12,612 nt of DNA from Bacteroidales bacterium (GTDB lineage Bacteria > Bacteroidota > Bacteroidia > Bacteroidales > UBA12077): assembly GCA_030635365.1 (NCBI GenBank), contig DAOVYZ010000032.1, positions 1 to 12,612 on the forward strand, read 5' to 3'. A program made the position numbers and the translations under genes. The notes under the pieces were generated by a model that saw only the letters and a program-made list of their open reading frames with translations, was not told where the DNA came from and ran no database searches. Shown in pieces: positions 1 to 6,630 of the stretch (the stretch's first letter is position 1; each line of letters starts with the position of its first letter).

Positions 1-267
1 AAATCTTCAACAGAAAATGAGCGCACTACAGTTGTGTTGGAAGATAAGAATAAAAGACAAATACTTGTTCGCCAAATTGCAGGTATAGTAGCCAGAAGAA
101 TAATTTATTATGCCAGGGAAGGAAATGAAGCAAGTCAACATACTGAGATGGGTTTTATACGCTTTGGATCTCGTGTAGATGTTTTTTTGCCACTTGATGC
201 AAAGATTAATGTTGAATTAGGGCAAAAAACGAAAGGAACTCAAACGGTTGTAGCTAAATTTGATTAA
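1..267 (+). CDS. psd: Phosphatidylserine decarboxylase, C-terminal part (5' end outside window)
   Basis: The frame is open from the first base and stops at TAA 265-267, so 88 C-terminal residues are visible. Psd decarboxylates phosphatidylserine to phosphatidylethanolamine at the inner membrane. The residues RFGSRVD at codons 54-60 carry the Gly-Ser bond (bases 166-171) where the proenzyme of this family cleaves itself; the Ser becomes the pyruvoyl prosthetic group of the small alpha chain. RQIAGIVARRI and the EMGFIRFGSRVD context are typical of the short PSD-A-type enzymes of Bacteroidota and archaea. The GTG at 34 is internal, not a start, because the family sequence continues upstream of it. 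The gene for the preceding pathway step, pssA, lies about 9.5 kb away on the other strand. The stop is 3 bp from the stop of the converging lipoprotein gene, with no terminator hairpin between. Confidence 0.93.
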   Translation, partial: KSSTENERTTVVLEDKNKRQILVRQIAGIVARRIIYYAREGNEASQHTEMGFIRFGSRVDVFLPLDAKINVELGQKTKGTQTVVAKFD

Positions 268-270
268 TAA

Positions 271-762
271 CTAATCAAAATAATTATCGATATTGATTCT
301 AAACAGTTTGTCATTTCTAAAAATAAAGGTATATTTTGTTCCCTCACCTATCATATGTAAACTATCTGTTTCTAAGTTTAATTTTTCTGAGAATCTTGTG
401 GAAAATTCATTTTTAGTTATTCCGGGATGAATATCATTTGTGAATTTAATTTGCTTATTTAGTACTTTGCCGGCAAGAAGGAATTCTTTCCCTGAGTAGG
501 TTCTATAAAAGAATATTTCTGATTTTTTATAATGAAATTTATAGATAGTGTCAGTTTTTTCAGGATAATGCTTATTTTTTCGAAGCAACTTTTGAGTTTT
601 AAATTTTGGCTTGGCTTGAGATGAAAAGTTTTTAATAGACTCATTAAACCCAAAAGGTTTTTCCAGGAAAAGTTTTTTACTAATAGGATTATATGTAATG
701 TTTTTTTGTGTTGTACAAGCAAAAAAACTCATCAATATTAATCCCCAAATATATTTTCTCAT
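271..762 (-). CDS. Hypothetical lipoprotein
   Basis: This 163-residue protein has an unknown function. The N-terminus MRKYIWGLILMSFFAC is a short lipoprotein signal peptide: two basic residues, a hydrophobic stretch, then a lipobox-like FFAC with Cys16 as the probable lipidation site. The next residues (TTQKN) lack an Asp at +2. The mature part is rich in Lys, Phe and Asn with no further membrane segment and probably faces the periplasm or is outer-membrane anchored. The C-terminal half alternates charged and hydrophobic residues like a beta-rich fold (for example KYTFIFRNDKLFRINID). The ATG at 762 is chosen because it gives a complete signal peptide; no Shine-Dalgarno is evident, as is usual in Bacteroidota. 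I recognise no domain. It converges on psd with a 3-bp gap. Confidence 0.72.
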   Translation of the reverse strand: MRKYIWGLILMSFFACTTQKNITYNPISKKLFLEKPFGFNESIKNFSSQAKPKFKTQKLLRKNKHYPEKTDTIYKFHYKKSEIFFYRTYSGKEFLLAGKVLNKQIKFTNDIHPGITKNEFSTRFSEKLNLETDSLHMIGEGTKYTFIFRNDKLFRINIDNYFD

Positions 763-795
763 AGCAAGGTTTTTTGCTAAAATACGAAATTACAA

Positions 796-957
796 TTACA
801 AAAAGAATAAGGCAACTCCACATACAGCAATTAATGATCCAACCTTTTTCCCGGCAGATTCAAATGCTATTGCGGTGATTGTCCGGAATATTGCAGTAAA
901 TAATGCTGCCGACTTCCCTAAATGTGATTGAAATATAGCTATTTTGCTATTTGTTAT
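796..957 (-). pseudogene. Possible decayed or non-AUG small membrane ORF
   Basis: A minus-strand frame of 53 codons is open between two TAA codons but contains no ATG, GTG or TTG at a usable position. The translation includes LGKSAALFTAIFRTITAIAF and then GKKVGSLIAVCGVALFFL just before the stop. The end reads like a hydrophobic C-terminal helix, and the stretch is richer in G+C than the flanking spacer, which suggests coding ancestry. It could be the 3' remnant of a lost gene, a small protein with a non-canonical start, or chance. The opposite strand (698-931) is also open, but its translation lacks protein-like organisation. Confidence 0.25.
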
Positions 958-1052
958 AGGTTATTATTAGAAATTATAATTTGCAAAATTATTTTAATTT
1001 CGCTTAAAAAAAACTTATTTTAGTTCAGATATTAAAAAAACAGAAATTAATT

Positions 1053-1208
1053 AAGGAATTGTTACGAAATAAGGTGTGCAAAAATGACGAAGTAATTTTG
1101 TTCTTTTTCAAGGCGTAAAAGTTGTGAATAGCCACAGTTTATTTAATGCTTTTGCAACAACGAAAAAGGACAAGTCAGAATATACAAGTTATTTCGTAAC
1201 ATTTCCTA
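1053..1208. repeat. Palindromic 156-bp MITE-like or hairpin element
   Basis: The ends form an inverted repeat: 1053-1072 and the reverse complement of 1189-1208 agree at 18 of 20 positions, with a perfect core TGTTACGAAATAA. A second nested pair lies inside (TTGTTCTTTTTC near 1099-1110 against GAAAAAGGACAA near 1161-1172, one G/T difference), and the centre has TGTG/CACA around AATAGC. The whole element could fold into one long imperfect hairpin. No ORF of useful length lies inside. This architecture suits a miniature inverted-repeat transposable element or a REP-like repeat. I saw no clear target-site duplication, and no second copy in the window. The remaining sequence of the 763-1238 spacer is AT-rich with nothing else that I recognise apart from the weak ORF at 796-957. 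Confidence 0.55.
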
Positions 1209-1238
1209 AGGTGGATTAATCGAATAGTATCTGGAATA

Positions 1239-2342
1239 ATGAATAAAAATATACGCTATTTACTTATTGTATTAGGAATTGTTGTCATAGGCTTCATTTT
1301 GTGGTATTTTAAGTCAATAGTTGCGTATATATTAATATCATCGGTATTATCATTGATAGGGCGCCCTATTATAAATTTCCTAAATAAACTTCAATATAAA
1401 AATATAAAGCTTCCAAATGCAATTTCATCTTTATTAACTCTTGCATTGTTTTGGGCTATGTTACTAATATTTTTTAGAGTATTTATTCCATTAATTGCGC
1501 ATCAGGCAAGTGAACTTTCAACAATTGATTCCGAATTTTTGGTAAATAAACTACACGAACCAATTGAGAAACTTGAAAGGCTTTTTGATAAATACAATTT
1601 CAATTTAAATAAGGATCAATCTATTGACCAGTATTTAACCGAGAGATTTATTTCAATTGTTAATGTTTCTGTATTATCAGATTTTTTTAGTTCAATAGCG
1701 GGCATTTTAGGCAATATATTTATTGCTGCGTTTGCAATTTCATTTATAACATTTTTCTTTTTAAAGGATCGGGGGCTTCTTAATGATGGAATATTATTAT
1801 TTGTCCCGGATAAATATCTTGAAAGGACAACACATATTTTAAAATCCATAAAAAAGTTATTAACAAGATATTTTATTGGTATAATTATTCAGATAAGTGG
1901 GATTATTATCTTAGTATCCATAGGATTAACAATAATTGGGATTGATTTCTCTGATGCATTGGTAATTGGGCTTGTTGTAGGGCTAATGAATATCATACCA
2001 TATTTGGGGCCCCTTATTGGAGCAACTCTAGGATTAGTGCTGGGTTTAGCTACAAATTTAGATCTTGTATTTTATTCGGAGTTATTACCCTTATTAGGGT
2101 ATATGACTATTGTATTTATTATCGTTCAGGTAATTGATAATGTTGTTTTTCAGCCATTTATATATTCGAGTAGTGTTAATGCACATCCTTTAGAAATTTT
2201 TCTTGTAATAATGATAGCGGGAAGTTTATTTGGAATAACAGGAATGATACTGGCTATACCCAGTTATACAATATTACGTGTTATTGCGAAGGAATTTTTT
2301 AATAATTTAAAAGTAGTTAAAAAATTAACAGAGAAAATTTAA
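1239..2342 (+). CDS. AI-2E family transporter (PerM/YdiK/TqsA-like membrane protein)
   Basis: This 367-residue integral membrane protein belongs to the AI-2E/PerM family. Hydrophobic segments sit near residues 6-24 and 26-42, 62-88, 150-175, 210-233, 236-276, 283-305 and 313-345, the usual pattern of about eight helices. The soluble, charged stretch around 90-145 matches the family's large extracytoplasmic loop. NIIPYLGPLIG at 251-261 is the conserved glycine/proline motif. Members include the AI-2 exporter TqsA and proteins tied to Na+/H+ antiport or unknown substrates, so the substrate here cannot be read from sequence and the autoinducer name should not be taken literally. ATG 1239 precedes a complete first helix. 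The gene lies 31 bp after the palindromic element and 47 bp before the ATG of the next gene on the same strand, so cotranscription is possible. Confidence 0.9.
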   Translation: MNKNIRYLLIVLGIVVIGFILWYFKSIVAYILISSVLSLIGRPIINFLNKLQYKNIKLPNAISSLLTLALFWAMLLIFFRVFIPLIAHQASELSTIDSEFLVNKLHEPIEKLERLFDKYNFNLNKDQSIDQYLTERFISIVNVSVLSDFFSSIAGILGNIFIAAFAISFITFFFLKDRGLLNDGILLFVPDKYLERTTHILKSIKKLLTRYFIGIIIQISGIIILVSIGLTIIGIDFSDALVIGLVVGLMNIIPYLGPLIGATLGLVLGLATNLDLVFYSELLPLLGYMTIVFIIVQVIDNVVFQPFIYSSSVNAHPLEIFLVIMIAGSLFGITGMILAIPSYTILRVIAKEFFNNLKVVKKLTEKI

Positions 2343-2389
2343 GATAATAAACTGGTATTTTATATATTTACGTGATTAAACGTTTATTA

Positions 2390-3019
2390 ATGGGTAAGTT
2401 TAAAGTTTTTATTTATTTACTATTTTTTGCAATTGCATGTGGTGCTAATGCTCAGCCCGTTGATACAATTACTTTCCGTTTTGAACCTGATGTAGCTACG
2501 TACAGAGTAAGATGCCATGCCCAAAAAGTTATAGGAACTGATACAACTTTTTTTACATTAGCAGATACAGTAAATTCTGCTTATATACTTACATGGGGTG
2601 GTGATGTAGTACCGCTTCAAAATGATATTCCTCGTGTAACTTACGAGTTTACAGCACCTGGAATATATTCATTTGCGCTTTCAGTATACGAAGATGCTAC
2701 CGGGTTAACACATGTTGATACTCTAACTTATAATATAAGGGATATAATTAGAGTGCCGAACGTATTTACTCCAAATGATGATGGTGTAAATGATTTATTT
2801 ATTATAAGAGCAAATGGACTGGATGTGCTTGATATATCTATATATAGTAGGACAGGGACTCTTGTTTTTCAAAAGAAAGCACCAATTATTGTTTGGGATG
2901 GGAGGAGTTCTTCAGGTGCATTAGTTAGTCAGGGAGTTTATTATTATATATTAACTTCTGATGCCCCAGGTGTAACGGCTCAAAAAGGTTTCTTTCATTT
3001 ATATGACCCTAAAGATTAA
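2390..3019 (+). CDS. Secreted protein with PKD-like domain and T9SS type B (CHU_C) sorting domain
   Basis: From ATG 2390 the protein has 209 residues; an in-frame GTG at 2372 would add six. The ATG start gives a clean signal peptide (MGKFKVFIYLLFFAIACGANA, cleavage just before QP). Residues about 30-116 have an Ig/PKD-like beta pattern including the phrase YEFTAPGIYSFALSVYE. The last 85 or so residues form the gliding-motility-associated C-terminal domain, a type B T9SS sorting signal. It begins VPNVFTPNDDGVND, followed by DISIYSRTG, VWDGRSSSG and GVYYYIL, all hallmarks of the family. The protein is therefore expected to cross the outer membrane through the type IX secretion system and stay at the surface or be released. 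It is much shorter than most T9SS cargo and shows no catalytic domain. A PorV2-like protein is encoded 7.7 kb downstream. Confidence 0.88.
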   Translation: MGKFKVFIYLLFFAIACGANAQPVDTITFRFEPDVATYRVRCHAQKVIGTDTTFFTLADTVNSAYILTWGGDVVPLQNDIPRVTYEFTAPGIYSFALSVYEDATGLTHVDTLTYNIRDIIRVPNVFTPNDDGVNDLFIIRANGLDVLDISIYSRTGTLVFQKKAPIIVWDGRSSSGALVSQGVYYYILTSDAPGVTAQKGFFHLYDPKD

Positions 3020-3182
3020 TAACTACACAAAAAATCTTTACTGAAAATCATAATATTTTTTACCTTATTCTTATTTAGAATGGCTTTTGTATTTGCTGGT
3101 AAAACAAGGCCTTTTGCTTTTTTTTATTTAGAAAGAGTTGATTTGAGGAAATAAGCACCGTTTTACTGTTTTGTATTTTTTA

Positions 3183-3190
3183 TATCTTTG
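3183..3190 (+). promoter_or_regulatory. Candidate -7 promoter element of the cyd operon
   Basis: TATCTTTG matches the Bacteroidota primary sigma consensus TAnnTTTG exactly. It would place transcription start near 3197-3200, about 10 nt before ATG 3209 of the DUF4492 gene. No good TTTG -33 element sits at the usual 19-21 bp distance (a TTTG at 3170-3173 is too close), so the call rests on the -7 alone. A weak T-rich hairpin around 3098-3125 may end the upstream transcript. Confidence 0.42.
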
Positions 3191-3208
3191 GATAACGAAC
3201 ATGTCAGG

Positions 3209-3424
3209 ATGAAAAAAAACAATATAATTGTAAGAATTGCTCTTTTTTATTACGAGGGCTTTAAAAATATGACTACTGGCAAACGCTTATGGGTTATAAT
3301 TATTATTAAGCTTTTTGTAATGTTTGCAATTTTAAAACTTTTCTTTTTTAAGGATTTTTTGAATGAAAGATTCAGCTCGGAAGAAGAAAAGAGTAATTAT
3401 GTAATAGAACAGTTAACAAAATAA
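3209..3424 (+). CDS. DUF4492 family protein, cytochrome bd-associated
   Basis: This 71-residue protein has one strong hydrophobic segment (LWVIIIIKLFVMFAILKLFFF, roughly residues 27-47), a basic N-terminus with KNNIIVRIALFYYEGFKNMTTGK, and an acidic C-terminal tail. The pattern matches DUF4492, a small Bacteroidota family that I know as a common immediate neighbour of cydA. A role in assembly or stability of the bd oxidase is inferred from context only. ATG 3209 is preferred over the TTG at 3188: the TTG overlaps the candidate -7 box, and family members begin at MKKN. The stop is 10 bp before the cydA ATG, so the genes are almost certainly cotranscribed. Confidence 0.82.
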   Translation: MKKNNIIVRIALFYYEGFKNMTTGKRLWVIIIIKLFVMFAILKLFFFKDFLNERFSSEEEKSNYVIEQLTK

Positions 3425-3434
3425 AATACAGATA

Positions 3435-5000
3435 ATGATAGAACATCTTGATTCAGCTCTTGTAAATTGGTCAAGGGCACAATTTGCACTCACGGCAATG
3501 TATCATTGGCTATTTGTACCCTTAACATTGGGGATTACTTTTATAATAGCCTTTATGGAAACCATCTACGTAAAAACCGGAGACCCGGAATGGAAGAAGG
3601 CTACAAAATTTTGGATGACTCTATTTGGGATAAATTTTGCCATTGGTGTGGCAACAGGTATTATACTTGAATTTGAATTTGGAACAAACTGGTCAAATTA
3701 TTCGTGGTTTGTAGGAGATATATTTGGAGCACCATTGGCTATTGAAGGCATTATGGCCTTCTTCATGGAATCCACTTTTATTGCTATAATGTTTTTTGGA
3801 TGGAATAAAGTAAGTAAAAAGTCCCATTTAATTTCTACATGGTTGGTTGCGATAGGATCAAACTTATCGGCATTATGGATTCTTGTTGCGAATGGATGGA
3901 TGCAGTTTCCTACAGGAATGCATTTTAATGCTGATACCGCAAGAAACGAAATGTTAAACTTTTGGGAGGTATTTTTATCACCTGTGGCTATAAATAAATT
4001 TTTACATACCATTACTTCAGCTTATGTATTAGCATCAATTTTTGTTATAGGAGTGAGCGCATGGTTTTTGCTAAAAGGGAGAGAGCAACTGTTAGCGAAG
4101 CGAAGTATTATTATTGCAGCAATATTTGGTCTTTTAAGTAGCTTATTCCTTGTGTATACAGGTGATGGTTCAGCATACCAGGTAGCTCAAAAACAGCCTA
4201 TGAAACTGGCTGCAATGGAGGGCTTATATAAAGGAACAAAAGGAGCTGGTTTAATAGTCGTAGGAATGCCTACTCCCGGGAAGGAACTTAACGATAGTAA
4301 CGATGATTATGTATTCAAATTTGAAATCCCTAAGTTGTTATCATTCTTAAGTTATAGAGATACAGAAGCATTTGTTCCGGGAGTTAAGAATATAGTGGAA
4401 GGTGGATATGAATATGTTGATGAGAAAGGGGAAAAACATCTTGCAGTTTCAGCCACAGAGAAAATTAATCAAGGGAAACTGGCGATAAAATCTTTAAGAG
4501 AATATAAAAATGCAAAAGAGATTAATGATACGGAAAAACAAGAAGAATCATTAAAAATATTTAATGAAAACTTTAAGTATTTTGGCTATGGATTTTTAAA
4601 TGATCCAAAAAGTATTATCCCAAATGTGCCTGTGACATTTTATAGTTTTCATATAATGGTTGGTTTGGGTTTCTATTTCATAATATTATTTGTAGCTGTT
4701 ATTATATTAACTTTTAGAGATAAGTTAACAGAAAAACGGTGGCTTTTACGTTTGGCTGTTTTTACAATTCCATTGGCATATATTGCTTCAATGTCAGGAT
4801 GGATTGTTGCCGAAGTTGGGCGTCAACCATGGACAATACAGGATTTATTGCCAACAGTTGCAGCAGTATCTCAAATTGACGCGAGTGCAGTTCAAATAAC
4901 CTTTTGGTTATTCTTACTAATATTCACAGCCCTGTTAATAGCAGAGCTGAAAATAATGATTAAGCAAATAAAAATCGGGCCTAAAGAAGGAGGGCATTAA
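3435..5000 (+). CDS. cydA: Cytochrome bd ubiquinol oxidase subunit I
   Basis: CydA carries the three hemes of the bd oxidase, which oxidises quinol and reduces oxygen to water with high affinity, contributing to proton-motive force without pumping. At 521 residues it is full length (E. coli CydA has 522). Visible ligands by family position are His24 (AMYHWLF, heme b595), His191 (KFLHTITSAY, heme b558) and Met408 (SFHIMVGLG, heme b558). Glu104 and Glu112 lie in EGIMAFFMES, and GRQPW is at 462-466. The quinol loop starts at KQPMKLAAMEG (253-263) and runs about 140 residues to PVTFYSFH, so this looks like the long Q-loop (E. coli type) subfamily. The acidic loop is poorly conserved, as expected. 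cydB starts 1 bp after the stop, indicating translational coupling. The operon should serve growth or survival at low oxygen. Confidence 0.97.
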   Translation: MIEHLDSALVNWSRAQFALTAMYHWLFVPLTLGITFIIAFMETIYVKTGDPEWKKATKFWMTLFGINFAIGVATGIILEFEFGTNWSNYSWFVGDIFGAPLAIEGIMAFFMESTFIAIMFFGWNKVSKKSHLISTWLVAIGSNLSALWILVANGWMQFPTGMHFNADTARNEMLNFWEVFLSPVAINKFLHTITSAYVLASIFVIGVSAWFLLKGREQLLAKRSIIIAAIFGLLSSLFLVYTGDGSAYQVAQKQPMKLAAMEGLYKGTKGAGLIVVGMPTPGKELNDSNDDYVFKFEIPKLLSFLSYRDTEAFVPGVKNIVEGGYEYVDEKGEKHLAVSATEKINQGKLAIKSLREYKNAKEINDTEKQEESLKIFNENFKYFGYGFLNDPKSIIPNVPVTFYSFHIMVGLGFYFIILFVAVIILTFRDKLTEKRWLLRLAVFTIPLAYIASMSGWIVAEVGRQPWTIQDLLPTVAAVSQIDASAVQITFWLFLLIFTALLIAELKIMIKQIKIGPKEGGH

Positions 5001-5001
5001 T

Positions 5002-6132
5002 ATGTTTGAAAGTTTATCACATTTAGTATTGCAGCAATATTGGTGGATAATAATTTCACTTTTGGGTGCAATTTTAGTTTTTCTCCTTTTTGTTCAAGGT
5101 GGACAAACTCTTATTTATACCTTAGGTAAGACAGATATGGAACGTCGTATTTTGGTGAATTCTTTAGGCCGTAAATGGGAGTTTACATTTACTACATTCG
5201 TTACATTTGGAGGTGCATTTTTTGCTTCGTTTCCATTATTTTATTCAACTAGTTTTGGGGGAGCATATTGGGTTTGGATGCTTATTCTTTTTGCTTTTAT
5301 AATTCAGGCAATATCATATGAATTTAGGTCAAAGCCAAATAATTTTCTTGGAGCAAAAACATATGAGGTGTTTTTGTTTATTAATGGAGCTTTAGGAACT
5401 ATACTGCTTGGAATAGCAGTGGCTACTTTTTTCACAGGATCGGAATTTTTTGTTAACGAAATGAATTTCTCTAATTGGGAAGGTGCTGCCATGGGGCTTG
5501 AGTTAGCGTTAAATCCACACAACCTTTCATTAGGATTAGCTATATTCTTTTTGGCCAGAGTTCTTGGAATATTATATTTTATGAATAATGTCGATGAATC
5601 AAATATAGCGGTTCGTACGAAGAAACAACTGATTTATAACGCAATTCCATTTGTGGTATTTTTCTTAATTTTTGTAGTATGGCTAATGTTTATAGAAGGT
5701 TTTGCATATGACCCTGTTACAAAAAATGTGTCTTACGAATCCTTTAAGTATTTGCATAATTTTCTGCAAATGCCTATAGTTTTAATTATTTTCTTAATAG
5801 GAGTTTTGCTGGTATTGTTTGGAATAGGAAAATCGATTTTAAAGAATTGTTCTGATGGAATTTGGTATTCAGGTATTGGAACAATATTAACGGTGTTAGC
5901 TTTATTTTTAATTGCAGGGTTTAATAATACGGCATTTTATCCATCAACTTTCGATTTACAAAGCTCACTTACAATAGAGAATGCTTCATCGAGTAAATAT
6001 ACACTAAAAGCAATGAGTTACGTTTCATTAATGGTACCATTTGTCGCAGCATATATATGGTTTGCCTGGAAATCAATTAATAACAAAAAAATTGATAAAA
6101 GTGAGATGGAAGAAGATATACATATTTACTAA
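5002..6132 (+). CDS. cydB: Cytochrome bd ubiquinol oxidase subunit II
   Basis: CydB (376 residues) is the structural partner of CydA and has about eight membrane helices. The family phrase YEFRSK (106-111) corresponds to the FEFR region of other CydB proteins, and KWEFTFTTF (58-66) lies in the expected second helix region. The first helix ends in FVQGGQTLI (30-38), where E. coli has the LDGFDLGVG sequence with a proton-channel Asp; here the acidic residue is replaced. This looks like the divergent Bacteroidota form rather than damage, because the rest is intact and in frame. The C-terminus is charged (KKIDKSEMEEDIHIY) and cytoplasmic. ATG 5002 follows the cydA TAA by one base, downstream of an AAGGAGG-like sequence at 4986-4992 that is a strong Shine-Dalgarno, unusual for this window. 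Confidence 0.95.
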   Translation: MFESLSHLVLQQYWWIIISLLGAILVFLLFVQGGQTLIYTLGKTDMERRILVNSLGRKWEFTFTTFVTFGGAFFASFPLFYSTSFGGAYWVWMLILFAFIIQAISYEFRSKPNNFLGAKTYEVFLFINGALGTILLGIAVATFFTGSEFFVNEMNFSNWEGAAMGLELALNPHNLSLGLAIFFLARVLGILYFMNNVDESNIAVRTKKQLIYNAIPFVVFFLIFVVWLMFIEGFAYDPVTKNVSYESFKYLHNFLQMPIVLIIFLIGVLLVLFGIGKSILKNCSDGIWYSGIGTILTVLALFLIAGFNNTAFYPSTFDLQSSLTIENASSSKYTLKAMSYVSLMVPFVAAYIWFAWKSINNKKIDKSEMEEDIHIY

Positions 6133-6213
6133 TAAGCATCAAATGACAAGTATCAAATTCCAAAGACAGTCTTATTTTATTGAAATTTGAAATTTTAATT
6201 TAAAAATTTGCTT

Positions 6214-6315
6214 ATGTATTTAACAGAGATAACATGGTTAATAGTATGGCCAATACTTATTTGGGTAAGTTATAAACTTTCTGTATTTGCTATAAAAAAG
6301 TATGAAGAGAAATAA
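6214..6315 (+). CDS. 33-residue single-helix protein, candidate CydX-like subunit
   Basis: This small ORF runs from ATG 6214 to TAA 6313-6315. It starts MYLTEITWLIVWPILIWVSY and ends FAIKKYEEK: a short N-terminus, one Trp-rich hydrophobic helix of about 20 residues, then a charged tail. Small single-helix subunits such as CydX (37 residues in E. coli) and CydH sit in bd oxidases and are often encoded just after cydB; the architecture and place fit, while sequence identity to CydX is not obvious. It follows the cydB stop by 81 bp of AT-rich sequence and precedes a terminator-like hairpin at 6347-6366, so it lies within the operon. The assignment as an oxidase subunit is inference; the alternative is an unrelated small membrane protein. 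Confidence 0.6.
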   Translation: MYLTEITWLIVWPILIWVSYKLSVFAIKKYEEK

Positions 6316-6346
6316 ATACTTTTGAACTTAAAAATAATTCGAAACT

Positions 6347-6374
6347 GATAGATCTTAAAATCTATCTGGTTTTG
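6347..6374 (+). terminator. Terminator-like hairpin after the cyd operon
   Basis: GATAGAT (6347-6353) and ATCTATC (6360-6366) form a perfect 7-bp stem with a 6-nt loop, followed by TGGTTTTGTTGT. The stem is AT-rich and the U-tract is interrupted, so it is a modest intrinsic terminator, but its position 31 bp after the last small ORF is right. Confidence 0.42.
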
Positions 6375-6403
6375 TTGTATAAAAATTGATTTTTTCTATC
6401 TTT

Positions 6404-6610
6404 AAACCCGGATTATGCATTTAAAATGAAATTAATCTGTAAACTAAAGGATTTCTTAGCTTCTCAGAATAATAAAAGCAAACCCGTTATCTTCGATGAG
6501 CTCGCAAGCTCGGTTGGGTTCAACGAGTTTCTAATGCAAAGCAATAAGAATTGATTAGTTATCAATCAAATACTAGCTTTATTGAAAATTCTAATGCATA
6601 ATACGAGTTA
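6404..6610. repeat. MITE-like inverted-repeat element
   Basis: The sequence 6404-6421 and the reverse complement of 6593-6610 agree at 15 of 18 positions, including ten in a row (AATGCATAAT), bounding about 207 bp. TTCTAATGCA also occurs twice as a direct repeat (6529-6538 and 6589-6598), and GAGCT/AGCTC around CGCA (6498-6511) makes a small internal hairpin. The element fills most of the spacer between the cyd operon and the DAHP synthase gene. It resembles short non-autonomous repeats common in Bacteroidota genomes; that family resemblance is from memory and not proven here. A 42-codon ORF lies inside. Confidence 0.5.
6426..6554 (+). CDS. 42-codon ORF inside the repeat element (doubtful)
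   Basis: ATG 6426 opens 42 codons ending at TGA 6552-6554. The peptide begins MKLICKLKDFLASQ and contains FDELASSVGFNEFLMQ. It is soluble with no signal peptide or recognised domain. Because it sits wholly within the inverted-repeat element, it is more likely a by-product of the repeat than a working gene. I keep it because the phrase DELASSVGFNEF looks protein-like. Confidence 0.22.
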   Translation: MKLICKLKDFLASQNNKSKPVIFDELASSVGFNEFLMQSNKN

Positions 6611-6630
6611 AACCAAATTAAAGATTTGAA

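Noticed and set aside
698..931. Plus-strand 77-codon ORF
   Set aside because: Overlaps the start of the lipoprotein gene on the other strand, has no recognisable domain, and its composition looks like the antisense of the minus-strand frame at 796-957.
3698..4012. Minus-strand 104-codon ORF within cydA
   Set aside because: Antisense shadow of a highly conserved gene; no domain and no start context.
6133..6213. Promoter for the small ORF after cydB
   Set aside because: AT-rich with several AAATTTG-like strings but no exact TAnnTTTG with a -33 box; operon transcription explains the ORF.
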